A stretch of DNA of 64,000 nt from Pedobacter nyackensis. GTDB taxonomy: Bacteria > Bacteroidota > Bacteroidia > Sphingobacteriales > Sphingobacteriaceae. The notes below the pieces were generated by a model. It was not told where the DNA came from. It searched no databases and worked only from the letters and a program-made list of their open reading frames with translations. The position numbers were made by a program, and so were the translations under genes. Location: NCBI RefSeq assembly GCF_900176505.1, contig NZ_FWYB01000004.1, positions 267,910 through 331,909 of the forward strand, given 5' to 3'. Shown here piece after piece: positions 36,374-45,163 of the stretch (position 1 is its first letter; each line of letters starts with the position of its first letter).

Positions 36374-37774
36374 ATGAAAAAATTATTGACGATTCTGCTA
36401 TTGTTTGCCGTGGGTATCATTGAAGCTATAGCAGCATCGGGTAAGGCAACTGTTAATTGTACCGTTTATGGAGCACAGGGAAGTGGTTTGTACTTATATC
36501 AGCTTAAAGATGGCGAAGCCCATAGTTTGGGCTTTAAACGCCCTGATGAAAAAGGGACATGTAAGTTTGTCGTAGATGTAAAGGAAGGTGTTTATTTTTT
36601 TAGAAAGGCAGGAGGCAAAGGTCATACCTTTAATCATGTCATTTATCTGAAAGATGGAGATGTAAAAAAAATTGATCTGTATGCAGGTAAATTATCTCTT
36701 GATTACGACAGTTGTATTGTTGAACAACCAAATGCAGAAACAAAAGCTTTGGCAAACTGGATGCTCCAGTTTAATGCGTACGAGAAGTCAGTGGTAAATA
36801 GAAAAGATCAATCCCATGATAAGTACAGGGTTTTTGAAAAGTCTGCCTCCTCATTTTTGCAAAAAAACAAAACAAAAAATGTTTATTTTAACCAGTGGCT
36901 GGCCGACAAAGTAGAAACGGATCTCAAATACCTTTTAGCAGCAAACTATTTTAATTTTGGATCGAGGTTAAATACCACTTATGATAGTACTGCTAATGCT
37001 CAGGCATTTTATAAGCCATTGCAAGACAAAAAGATTGTATGTAATCCTAGTTTGCTGCGCTCAGAAAATGGCATGCAAATGCTCAATTATATTTTTGGTT
37101 ACTGGAAATTTAATAAGGTGAAAAATACAAAAGATTTGGTTGCTTCATCTTTTTCTGAAAACACAGCATTCATTTGTAATGATCAGGTTAGGCTGCGCTA
37201 TCTGGCCTACCATATGAGGAACATCAAAAAATATGAAGACTTTGTAGATCATGTAAAACCTTATCAGTCATTGTTCGCTTCAGCAGAAATGAAAGCAGCC
37301 TATCAGCAACGTTATGAAGATCTTTATCTCTTTGCCAAAGGTACTCAGGGTTATGATTTCGAATTGAAAGATGTAAATGATAAGCCCCACAAGTTATCCG
37401 ATTTTAAAGGAAAGGTTGTCATCATTGATATGTGGGCTATGTGGTGTGCGCCTTGTTTAGCTGAGAAACCTATTATGGCAAAAATTGAACATGATTATTA
37501 TAAGGATCGAACTGATATTGAATTTATTGGCGTTTCGGTGGATGGATTAAATCGCAGTGATCTTTGGAAGGGTTTTGTAAAGAGAAATGGCTTTAAAAGT
37601 TTAGAATTACTATCAAATTCAACTGAATCTATTCAAAAGTATTATAAGATTGCAGGCATTCCACGTTTTTTGATTTTTGATCGTGAGGGAAAAATTGTAA
37701 CTGTAGATGCACCCATGCCATCAAATCCTGAATTTAAAAAGCTAATTGATAAAACCCTGGCTTCAACCAACTAA
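36374..37774 (+). CDS. TlpA-type periplasmic thiol-disulfide oxidoreductase, WCAPC active site
   Basis: The ATG at 36374 is selected because a strong site (aaaggaggaa) sits just before it; the in-frame ATG at 36353 falls within the hairpin. The 466-residue product has a signal peptide (cleavage near IAAS), an N-terminal DUF4369-like beta domain (about 25-112), a helical middle and a TlpA-like domain with AMWCAPC (Cys358, Cys361) and the cis-proline loop GIPRFL. It has extra cysteines at 29, 63, 114, 223 and 268, more than its paralogs, which could form structural disulfides. It follows the metalloproteases and precedes another TlpA gene by 10 bases. Confidence 0.86.
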   Translation: MKKLLTILLLFAVGIIEAIAASGKATVNCTVYGAQGSGLYLYQLKDGEAHSLGFKRPDEKGTCKFVVDVKEGVYFFRKAGGKGHTFNHVIYLKDGDVKKIDLYAGKLSLDYDSCIVEQPNAETKALANWMLQFNAYEKSVVNRKDQSHDKYRVFEKSASSFLQKNKTKNVYFNQWLADKVETDLKYLLAANYFNFGSRLNTTYDSTANAQAFYKPLQDKKIVCNPSLLRSENGMQMLNYIFGYWKFNKVKNTKDLVASSFSENTAFICNDQVRLRYLAYHMRNIKKYEDFVDHVKPYQSLFASAEMKAAYQQRYEDLYLFAKGTQGYDFELKDVNDKPHKLSDFKGKVVIIDMWAMWCAPCLAEKPIMAKIEHDYYKDRTDIEFIGVSVDGLNRSDLWKGFVKRNGFKSLELLSNSTESIQKYYKIAGIPRFLIFDREGKIVTVDAPMPSNPEFKKLIDKTLASTN

Positions 37775-37784
37775 CGAAATTTAT

Positions 37785-39563
37785 ATGAAAATTTTAAAAA
37801 ATAATATTTTATTCTTTTTATTCCTGCTTATAACTGTTGATGCCCTGGCACAGGAGCAGTTGGTTAATGTAACAGGACTACTTACAGAGAAAAAGCATGC
37901 TGAAATTGCCATCTGGAGCAATACAGCCGGATCACCGCGCCTTATTGCTACCGCAGTAACGGATCCTGCGGATAACAGGTTTTCCCTTGCTGTTCCGTAT
38001 CGTGCTGATGCAACTTATCAATTGCGTGTAACGATCATGAAAATGGGTAAATTGAGATTGGAACGTGATCTTGGTGCAACATTCCCAATACAGTTAAATG
38101 CGGGCGAAAATATCAACGTAACCTTGAATCCTGCACAGTTTGATGAGAAAGCACTAAAAGGTATGGTCGTTGAAAAAGGAGCTGCTAAATTTTCTACAGC
38201 AATGGTTAGTGGTACTTTGACGAATTGGAAAATTGGAGGAGAGTTGTCGTTGGAGAAGGTAGTTGAAGGCCGTTTCCAAAAAATAGAAACCTTTAATATA
38301 GAAAAGGGTAATCCTGTTTTTAGCTTGTTAATTCCTGTGAAGGAGGAAGGTTTCTATTACCTTTCAACTACCCGATGGAAAAAGCGCCTGTATTTGAAAC
38401 CTAATGATAAGGTTGCTTTAAACATAGATGGTGCCTGGGCTACAGAAACCGAATGGGTAAAAACTACAGCAGAAAACAAAGTGCTGGTTAATTGGGAACA
38501 GCTGATTCAGCCTGCTTCCGTTTATGGTTATAATTTGGAGCAGCGGTCAAGAGCGCTTATAGATTCTGTAGCTTTTAAATCAGCGTACCAATCGTTACAG
38601 CCAAAGGTTAAAGACTTTTTAGCCGGTGTTAATACGCCTAATGAGAAGTTTAACAAGCTGTTTAAAACTGCAGGTCAACTGGATAATAGCCTGCTACCAT
38701 TGCGCTCATTGCTCAATCTTGCGGGGAAAAAGCATTTGTTTTGGTTACCGGCCAGGGAATTTTCTAATGTGCCAGCATTTTACAGGGAGGTGTTAAAACA
38801 AAACAAAATTAATTCCGCTGATTTGTTGCTGTTTGGGGAAGGAAATGAATACATCAACTTATATGCTAAATTTAGCCTTAGCGAACTGGATGCGCAAAAA
38901 AGACAGGGCTTGGGTGACGCAGAGAAGCTACAGCATATGATGAGCACAGTTTCAAATGAGACTTTAAAGGCATTTTTATTAAAAGGACAGCTGGAAGACC
39001 TAAATGTTAATAATTACAGCGAGTTTAAGCATGTTTTTCTTCCTTATGCAAAGTATACAAAACCGGAATCCGTAAAGTGGAAATACAATCATGTTTTGGC
39101 ACAGTTTGCTCCTGATACCGTTTTTATTGGTAAATCAGCTTATGATTTTACTTTACCGGATGTAAACGGCAAACCTGTATCAATGAAAGATTTTAAAGGT
39201 AAAGTGGTACTCATAGATGTATGGGCTACCTGGTGCGGTCCTTGTAAAGCACAAATGCCTTTCCTGAAGGAAGTTGAAGAGGCGTATAAAGGAAATGATA
39301 ACATTGTTTTTGTGGGTATTTCTGTTGATGCTGAATCCGCCAAACAAAAATGGTTGGATATGATCAAAGAAAAGGGACTTGATGGGGTTCAACTCTTAGA
39401 TAAGTCGGGTAAAGCCTTCGCTAATAAGTACAAGATTAATGCGATTCCTCGCTTTTTGCTGATCGATAAGAAAGGCAACTGGGTTGAAGTTCGCTGCCCG
39501 CTACCTGAAAATAAAGCAAGGTTAAAGGATTATATTGATCGTGAACTAAATAAAGGCGTGTAG
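37785..39563 (+). CDS. Long TlpA-type oxidoreductase with two N-terminal beta domains, WCGPC active site
   Basis: From the ATG at 37785 the protein has 592 residues and a signal peptide ending LAQ. It is about 130 residues longer than the other TlpA-type proteins here because two consecutive DUF4369-like beta domains precede the helical linker: about 26-118 (VNVTGLLTEKKHAEIAIW) and about 139-215 (MVSGTLTNWKIGGEL, RLYLKPNDKVALNI). The C-terminal TlpA-like fold has WCGPC (Cys484, Cys487) and the cis-proline loop AIPRFL. It is the last gene of module C, 10 bases after its neighbour and 17 bases before the strong terminator. The doubled domain may add client-binding surface. The start upstream at 37746 overlaps the previous gene and is rejected. 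Confidence 0.86.
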   Translation: MKILKNNILFFLFLLITVDALAQEQLVNVTGLLTEKKHAEIAIWSNTAGSPRLIATAVTDPADNRFSLAVPYRADATYQLRVTIMKMGKLRLERDLGATFPIQLNAGENINVTLNPAQFDEKALKGMVVEKGAAKFSTAMVSGTLTNWKIGGELSLEKVVEGRFQKIETFNIEKGNPVFSLLIPVKEEGFYYLSTTRWKKRLYLKPNDKVALNIDGAWATETEWVKTTAENKVLVNWEQLIQPASVYGYNLEQRSRALIDSVAFKSAYQSLQPKVKDFLAGVNTPNEKFNKLFKTAGQLDNSLLPLRSLLNLAGKKHLFWLPAREFSNVPAFYREVLKQNKINSADLLLFGEGNEYINLYAKFSLSELDAQKRQGLGDAEKLQHMMSTVSNETLKAFLLKGQLEDLNVNNYSEFKHVFLPYAKYTKPESVKWKYNHVLAQFAPDTVFIGKSAYDFTLPDVNGKPVSMKDFKGKVVLIDVWATWCGPCKAQMPFLKEVEEAYKGNDNIVFVGISVDAESAKQKWLDMIKEKGLDGVQLLDKSGKAFANKYKINAIPRFLLIDKKGNWVEVRCPLPENKARLKDYIDRELNKGV

Positions 39564-39578
39564 CGGTTTATTTTAAAG

Positions 39579-39619
39579 ATAGAAGAGCCTGTATCAGTTT
39601 TTGATACAGGCTCTTCTAT
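39579..39619. terminator. Strong bidirectional terminator between module C and the AraC-type gene
   Basis: A perfect 16-base inverted repeat (agaagagcctgtatca / tgatacaggctcttct, 39581-39617) extends by two A-T pairs and has a 5-base loop. A T-rich tail follows on the plus strand, and A-rich bases on the other side serve the minus strand. It lies between convergent genes. Confidence 0.85.
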
Positions 39620-39688
39620 TTTACGTACTAATTAGGGATACCGGCCTTCGCGGGTATGACAAGTGCTTTACCTGGAAAAGCAGTTCTC

Positions 39689-40624
39689 TTAGTAAACCGG
39701 TTCGAACTGACGGAGTGAGAAAGACGCTTTCGGGCTTTTAACTTTCAATCGTCCTTTATATTCAACAGGCGATTTACCGGTAACTTTCTTAAAAATTCTT
39801 GAAAAGTAAAAAGGGTCTTCATACCCTACTTTTTGGGCCACTTCTTTTATGATTAAATTACTTTGAGTGAGCAATTGGCATGCATGACGAATTTTTATTC
39901 TGATAAAGTAATCAATTGGTGAAAGCCCTGTTTTTTGCTTAAAAAGTGCAGAATAATGCGATGATGAGTAATTAAATTCTTTGGCAATGCCTTCAACAGT
40001 AAGGTGGTTTTGTAAGTTGTCTTTCATAAAGGCAATCGACTTTTCCAGTTTATCTTCATCTTCTTCTATATTTTTATTTGCCTTATTGGGAAATAAAAAT
40101 AAGGAGATCAAATGATATAGATTGAAATTGGCATAGCCTATATTTTCGAAAGCAAAGCCATCTGATAAGCTTGAATAGATTTTGTGCCATGCTTCGAGCA
40201 CGTCATCACCAAAGGGTAGCTGAGTAGGGTTTTCATATTTTTGGAAATCGAAGTCAGCTTTTAGGTCATCCGCCATGCTGCCACCAAATTGTACCCAGTA
40301 AATACTCCCTGGAATTTCGGCATCTGCTCGAAAAGACTGTAGCTGATCAGGGGTTAATAGCATGAATTGATTCGTATGAATGGTAAAGGCTTCATTTCTC
40401 GTTTCAAAATGACCTTTGCCATCCAGACAATAAATCAGGATATAATTAGAGTTGCTGTCTTCATTAAATGGGTAATGATGTTTAACATTGGATGAATAGC
40501 CAATTTCAGTTATATAAAGCGCATTTCTGAAAAACTTATTCTTAATGTAGTCGTTGATTACTTCAGTTGGAACAGTGATTTGATTTTTTCCAAAGAAATC
40601 ATCTTTGTGGTTAGCCTTCTCCAT
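39689..40624 (-). CDS. AraC-family transcriptional regulator
   Basis: The 311-residue protein has an N-terminal cupin-like ligand-binding region (about 45-130, with HHYPFNEDSNSNYILIYCLDG and FMLLTPDQLQSF) and a C-terminal AraC pair of helix-turn-helix motifs (about 208-300). The latter show IAKEFNYSSSHYSALFKQKTG and the classical VGYEDPFYFSRIFKKVTGKSP, here split as two visible motifs. It is a cytoplasmic one-component regulator. It is convergent with module C and, with a 190-base upstream gap containing a 10-base direct repeat, may control itself and neighbouring uptake genes. The effector is unknown; members of this type in Bacteroidota often sense sugars or degradation products. Confidence 0.9.
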   Translation of the reverse strand: MEKANHKDDFFGKNQITVPTEVINDYIKNKFFRNALYITEIGYSSNVKHHYPFNEDSNSNYILIYCLDGKGHFETRNEAFTIHTNQFMLLTPDQLQSFRADAEIPGSIYWVQFGGSMADDLKADFDFQKYENPTQLPFGDDVLEAWHKIYSSLSDGFAFENIGYANFNLYHLISLFLFPNKANKNIEEDEDKLEKSIAFMKDNLQNHLTVEGIAKEFNYSSSHYSALFKQKTGLSPIDYFIRIKIRHACQLLTQSNLIIKEVAQKVGYEDPFYFSRIFKKVTGKSPVEYKGRLKVKSPKASFSLRQFEPVY

Positions 40625-40701
40625 GGTTCTTTAGTTAGGGGTATTGGTCGAAATTGATGGAGGCTAAATACGGGCTTTAGTTCTGGATTAAAGAAAAAGT
40701 G

Positions 40702-40722
40702 ACCACTACAAAACCACTACAA
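40702..40722. repeat. Direct repeat accactacaa, 11-base period, upstream of the AraC-type gene
   Basis: The 10-base unit accactacaa occurs at 40702-40711 and again at 40713-40722, one helical turn apart and 78 bases upstream of the regulator's start. AraC-family proteins often bind direct repeats, so this is a candidate operator. No clear -7 box was found beside it. Confidence 0.35.
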
Positions 40723-40814
40723 TGGCACTTTAAATGCTATTTTACAAGGGTTTTAACAAACAAACCGATTAAAAGAGAAGAAAGAACCAGAAGGCGTCCT
40801 GTTTTTATGATGTT

Positions 40815-42488
40815 CTATTGCCCGACTGGAGTTTGATCTAACTGAGATAAAAATATCACCAGGTTCGTATCGGTTCCGGTTAAATTCAACTTTTTGCGCA
40901 AACGGGTTCGGGCGATTTCTATTGACTTAGGACTAATGTTTGTGATTGCTGAAATCTCTTTAGTGGTTAGATTTAATTTTAAAAAAGCGCATAACCTAAG
41001 CTCACTTGGACTAAGGTCGGGGAACCTTTCGTTCAAAATATCAAAGAAGTCTTTATGAATGTTCTGGAACCTAAGCTTAAATTCTTTTAGGAGTTCTGGT
41101 TGAAGATTGGATTGTAGATCTATGACTACTTTTTGTACAGCTGTTTGAGACTCTGGTCCCATATTTTGTTTGATTTCCAGCAGCTTTTCAGAAATGACAT
41201 CTATCAGTTCGTTCTTTTGAACTAAGTGTAATACCTGAGCAGTCAGTTCTTTATCTTTTAATTCTATGTCTTTTTCGAGGTTTTTTTTCTCCAGCTGCAA
41301 ATGAGCTTGGTTCAGCTGTGATCTTCGGGCTTTATTTTTTTGCAGGAAGAAAAGAAGCGTAATGATGATCAAAGAGAGTCCTAGACTAATAGCAATTATC
41401 CAGCTATAAAGATCCTTTTCCCGTTGTTTGGTTTGCAGCTCACTTTGCTTACGGTCAAATTCAAACTGCATTTCTAACTGTGCGATTTTGCGCGTCCTTG
41501 CTTCATTAAACAGGCTGTCATTTGTCTCTTTCTGGAGTTCAATCGCTGCCAGGGCCTCTTTGTATTTACCTTGTTGTTTATATATGTTGTATAAATAGGA
41601 GGAGGATTGACTTAAAAGCCCATAAGAGCCCAGATCCTTTTTTAGAATGGTCACTTTTTTTAGGTACGGTTCGGCAGCTGTGTAGTCTCCTAAGCTATAA
41701 TAGTACTGACCAAGTCTATAGTTTGAACTGGCTATACCCATCGTATCCCTGGTTTTTTCCCTGATTGCCATCGCTTCAAGATAGTGTTTAAGCGCTAGTT
41801 CATTTTTACCAAGATGTTGATAAACCTGTCCTTGATTATTTAAGATATTTGCAACATTCCCCTGATCACCTATTTGCTTACTGATCTTAAGCGCCTCATT
41901 TAAATAGATTTCTGCTCTACGGTAGTCTTTAATTTCTTTATAGGTCCCCCCAAGATTATTCAATAAGCCTGCTTTTCGTTCAAGATTTCTTTCTGTTTTA
42001 TCTCCTAAATAAGTAAGCGCTTTGGTATATTTTGAAATCGCATTTTTAAAGTCGTTTTGCATCAAATATATTGTACCCAGGTTAACATAAGCAGCAAAAA
42101 GGATATTGGGATCGGGCTTTTTTTGCGAGTTATGAATAACCTTATAGTAAAATTGTACGGATTTTGGGTAATTCTCAAGCTGCAGATAGACTGTAGCCAG
42201 ATTTAGATTAGCTCTTTGTAAGAATGAATCAGATTTAATCATATTTGCAAGCCTTGCTGATTCCTCTGCGTATTCCAATGCTAAAGCAGGCTTGGTTTTG
42301 GTGTTTAATTTGGTAAGCTCAGTTGCTATTTTAAATTTTTCCTCATCATTCTCTGTCAGGCTTAATGACTTTTTTAAGCTATCTATTTTTGAGGATTGCG
42401 CATCAGAATTTAAGCAAGAAAATGAAATACATGCCAGTAGGAAGAAGTGTTTGATTAATAAATTCTGAAGTAGTTTTTTTCTCACCAA
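40815..42488 (-). CDS. Membrane TPR protein with cytoplasmic LuxR-like helix-turn-helix
   Basis: The 557-residue product has a signal or anchor segment (about 8-30), TPR repeats (about 50-320), a membrane span (about 361-383, WIIAISLGLSLIIITLLFFL), a coiled coil (about 388-420) and a C-terminal helix-turn-helix (about 493-545, TTKEISAITNISPKSIEIA and RTRLRKKLNL). The topology implies periplasmic TPR sensing and cytoplasmic DNA binding: a membrane-tethered one-component regulator. No ATG is available: the frame opens with TTG at 42488 followed directly by GTG at 42485. It is a close paralog of 42575, from which it is separated by about 86 bases. Either could regulate the divergent sigma-FecR-SusC operon. 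Confidence 0.85.
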   Translation of the reverse strand: MVRKKLLQNLLIKHFFLLACISFSCLNSDAQSSKIDSLKKSLSLTENDEEKFKIATELTKLNTKTKPALALEYAEESARLANMIKSDSFLQRANLNLATVYLQLENYPKSVQFYYKVIHNSQKKPDPNILFAAYVNLGTIYLMQNDFKNAISKYTKALTYLGDKTERNLERKAGLLNNLGGTYKEIKDYRRAEIYLNEALKISKQIGDQGNVANILNNQGQVYQHLGKNELALKHYLEAMAIREKTRDTMGIASSNYRLGQYYYSLGDYTAAEPYLKKVTILKKDLGSYGLLSQSSSYLYNIYKQQGKYKEALAAIELQKETNDSLFNEARTRKIAQLEMQFEFDRKQSELQTKQREKDLYSWIIAISLGLSLIIITLLFFLQKNKARRSQLNQAHLQLEKKNLEKDIELKDKELTAQVLHLVQKNELIDVISEKLLEIKQNMGPESQTAVQKVVIDLQSNLQPELLKEFKLRFQNIHKDFFDILNERFPDLSPSELRLCAFLKLNLTTKEISAITNISPKSIEIARTRLRKKLNLTGTDTNLVIFLSQLDQTPVGQ

Positions 42489-42574
42489 ATAGGGATTTAA
42501 TTAAAAATGCAACATTCAATAATTAAGGTTTAACGCGATAAAAATACGAATCTTAATCCTTATTCAAGCTAATT

Positions 42575-44269
42575 TTAGTTTCTAGCCTGAGTCTGATCGA
42601 GTTGAGATAAGAATATAATTAAGTTCTGGTCGGTACCGGTTAGGTTTAATTTTTTACGCAAACGGGTTCGGGCTATTTCAATTGATTTCACACTTGTATT
42701 TGTTATAGCTGAAATTTCTTTGGTAGTTAGGTTTAGTTTTAAAAATGCACAGAGCCTAAGTTCAGTGGAACTAAGGTTGGGGAATTTTTTGTTTAAAATA
42801 TTGTAAAAATCCTCATGAATGTGCTGGATTCTTAGCTTAAATTCTTCAAAAAGTTCTGGTTGAAGATTTGATTGTAGATCGGTAATGAGGTTCTGAACCG
42901 CCATTCGAGACTTGATATCCAGATTGTGGTTGATCTCAAGCAGTTTTTCTGAAATTACATGGATGAGTTCATTTTTGTGAACCAAATGCAATACCTGTGT
43001 CGTTAGTTCTTTATCTTTTAATTCAATGTCTTTTTCCAGATTTTTTTTCTCTGATTGTAGGTTCGCCTGTTCAAGTTGTGCACTTCTAACTTTACTTTTT
43101 TGCAAATAAAAAAGAAGGGTTGCAACGATTAAGGAAAGACCAAGACTAGCTGCGGCCAATATGAAATACAAATTCTTTTCCCGTTGTTTTGCTGCTAATT
43201 CAGCTTGTTTGAGATCCAAATGAAATTGCGTTTCCAATCGACCTATTTCTCGTGTTCGTTTTTCGTTGTATAGTGTATCATTTACTTTTTTGCTTAATTC
43301 AATCGCCTCCAGAGCATGCTTGTAATCACCTTTTTGCTTATACAACTGGAAAAGATAGAATGAAGAAACACCTACATAATGCAAGGATTCTATTTGTCTT
43401 GCGGTTTCAATCGCTTTCTTGAAATACGTTTCTGAGGCGTTGTAATCGTTCAACTTGTAATAGAATTTGCCAACACTTATATAAGATTGGGTAAGTCCCC
43501 ATTTATGATCGTTTCTCTTCCTGATTTCTATGGCTTCCAGGTATTGTTTAAGGGCAGTATCGGTTTTACCCTGATCAGCATACAAAGTTCCCTGATTATT
43601 CAGCACATTAGCTATGAGTTCATGATTATTCAAGTGTTTAGCAAGGCTTAGTGCTTCATGGAAGTAATAGGCAGAGGGGGTATACATTTTTTTCTGATTA
43701 TACAGAATCCCCATATTGTTTAGCAAATAGGCCTTTCGTTCAATTTGTTTGTTATGTGTCGGTTTTTTGATGGAGTATTGTTCAAGTGCTTTAAAGAAGT
43801 ACTGAAGAGCTCTTTTTTGGTCATTTTGGAAATAAAAAAGAATTCCCGTCATTTCATAAGCGGAAAATAGTAAGTGTGAATCTCCATTTTTTTTTGCAGC
43901 GCGGATACTTTTGAGGAGCAGCTGGAGCGCATGGGGATAATCCCCCATAGATATATAAGCGGTGGCCTGACTGATGTATGCTCTATTCAATAATGAATCA
44001 GCACCCAGGCTTTTGGCTAACCGCTCAGATTCATTCGCATATTCAAGGGCTTGGGTGGGGGTAGGTTTATACAATTCTTCAGAAAGGAGAAGAGTTAATC
44101 TAAGTCTGTTCTCGACAGATTGGCTACGATTCAATAATTCTTTTAAGCGCTGAATAGTACTGTCTGACTGTGCATTTACATCTGTCTGAACAAAAAAAAT
44201 GGCAATAAAAATCAAAACTAACTTTAGTTTAGTGCCAGTTTTTACGTCTCTATCGAATTTTAAGTTCAA
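42575..44269 (-). CDS. Membrane TPR protein with cytoplasmic LuxR-like helix-turn-helix (paralog)
   Basis: The frame is open to a TTG at 44356 (593 residues). The TTG at 44269 (564 residues) is preferred because it places the signal segment KLVLIFIAIFF and the cleavage site VNAQ near the N-terminus and leaves room for a promoter. Domains are periplasmic TPR repeats (about 100-350 in the long numbering), a membrane span (about 397-418), a coiled coil and a C-terminal helix-turn-helix with TTKEISAITNTSVKSIEIA. The C-terminal third is nearly the same as in 40815; the TPR part is more divergent. It is transcribed away from the sigma gene at 44529. No ATG start exists in frame. Confidence 0.82.
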   Translation of the reverse strand: MNLKFDRDVKTGTKLKLVLIFIAIFFVQTDVNAQSDSTIQRLKELLNRSQSVENRLRLTLLLSEELYKPTPTQALEYANESERLAKSLGADSLLNRAYISQATAYISMGDYPHALQLLLKSIRAAKKNGDSHLLFSAYEMTGILFYFQNDQKRALQYFFKALEQYSIKKPTHNKQIERKAYLLNNMGILYNQKKMYTPSAYYFHEALSLAKHLNNHELIANVLNNQGTLYADQGKTDTALKQYLEAIEIRKRNDHKWGLTQSYISVGKFYYKLNDYNASETYFKKAIETARQIESLHYVGVSSFYLFQLYKQKGDYKHALEAIELSKKVNDTLYNEKRTREIGRLETQFHLDLKQAELAAKQREKNLYFILAAASLGLSLIVATLLFYLQKSKVRSAQLEQANLQSEKKNLEKDIELKDKELTTQVLHLVHKNELIHVISEKLLEINHNLDIKSRMAVQNLITDLQSNLQPELFEEFKLRIQHIHEDFYNILNKKFPNLSSTELRLCAFLKLNLTTKEISAITNTSVKSIEIARTRLRKKLNLTGTDQNLIIFLSQLDQTQARN

Positions 44270-44370
44270 AACAGTTAGGCTATAAAATTTAGATAAAGCA
44301 CTAATTGTGCTAAGGAAGGAATAGTTATAATTATTAGGGGCAGAAAATGGATACAAAAAAATATTATTTT

Positions 44371-44378
44371 CAAAAGTA
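44371..44378 (-). promoter_or_regulatory. Candidate -7 box of the TPR-HTH operon
   Basis: The minus strand reads tacttttg, matching TAnnTTTG. It would start transcription about 95 bases before the TTG at 44269. No good -33 element was identified. Confidence 0.35.
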
Positions 44379-44421
44379 AGAATAATAAAACATTGGAACT
44401 GTCTTTTATATTAACTATTAA

Positions 44422-44429
44422 TATATTTG
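44422..44429 (+). promoter_or_regulatory. Candidate -7 box of the sigma-FecR operon
   Basis: The plus strand reads tatatttg, matching TAnnTTTG. A ttgg at 44393-44396 could serve as a -33 element, but the 25-base spacer is slightly long. The predicted leader before the ATG at 44529 is about 95 bases. Confidence 0.4.
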
Positions 44430-44528
44430 TAGCATAGTACTTGCTGAATTTTATTGTTTTTGCAAATAAATAAAATCATCTTAGATGGTTGTTATTTTAT
44501 ACATCTATTGATTATTCATTCGGGGCAC

Positions 44529-45098
44529 ATGGGGGAACCTGACCAACCATTTTTATCTATTACTGACTTTGAACTACTATTCCAAAAGCACTATAAGTTT
44601 CTGTGTTTGGTCGGGAATCAGGTAATTGGTGATTTGGATGTGTCGAAAGACCTGGTACAGGAGTTTTACATTGATTTTTGGAGACGAAGGGAAACGCTAC
44701 AATTATCAGGTACATTTCAATCCTATGCAACACGCGCCGTTAAAAATTTATGCATTTCTTATTTGCGTAAGCTTGAAGCTACTGAGGCTAAGAAAAATCA
44801 GTTCAATGTTGAAGAAAGTTTTGATCCCCAGGTTGATGCAGAGCTTCAGTTTGATCGCGAAAAACTTGATGTAGAACTTCGGGCTGCTATTGATAAGCTT
44901 CCAAAAGCGTGCAGGAATATATTTATGTTGCATAATTTTGAAGGTCTGAGTTACGCTCAAATTGCTGAACGAAATCAAATCTCAATCAATACTGTTAAAA
45001 CACAAATAAAAAGAGCTTATGCCTTTTTACGGAATGAACTACCAAAACAACCTCTTGTTTTTATTTATTTTATGTTTCTGTATTCCAGGTACTTGTAG
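44529..45098 (+). CDS. ECF-type RNA polymerase sigma-70 factor
   Basis: The ATG at 44529 gives 189 residues; the in-frame TTG at 44454 would add 25 non-conserved residues and is rejected. Sigma region 2 spans about 15-85 (FELLFQKHYKFL, VSKDLVQEFYIDFWRRR, FQSYATRAVKNLCISYLRK). Region 4 spans about 115-165 (LPKACRNIFMLHNFEGLSY, IAERNQISINTVKTQIKRA). Such sigma factors are held by FecR and activate the adjacent SusC operon when the transporter's STN domain signals. The FecR gene starts 65 bases later. It is the only sigma factor in the window and may also serve the FecR at 2185. It is divergent from the TPR-HTH genes. Confidence 0.92.
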   Translation: MGEPDQPFLSITDFELLFQKHYKFLCLVGNQVIGDLDVSKDLVQEFYIDFWRRRETLQLSGTFQSYATRAVKNLCISYLRKLEATEAKKNQFNVEESFDPQVDAELQFDREKLDVELRAAIDKLPKACRNIFMLHNFEGLSYAQIAERNQISINTVKTQIKRAYAFLRNELPKQPLVFIYFMFLYSRYL

Positions 45099-45163
45099 TT
45101 TGTTTTAATGGTTTTTTAACATTCTTGTCACCCGCTCTCTAATTTTTTTCGACTTATTTTTAG

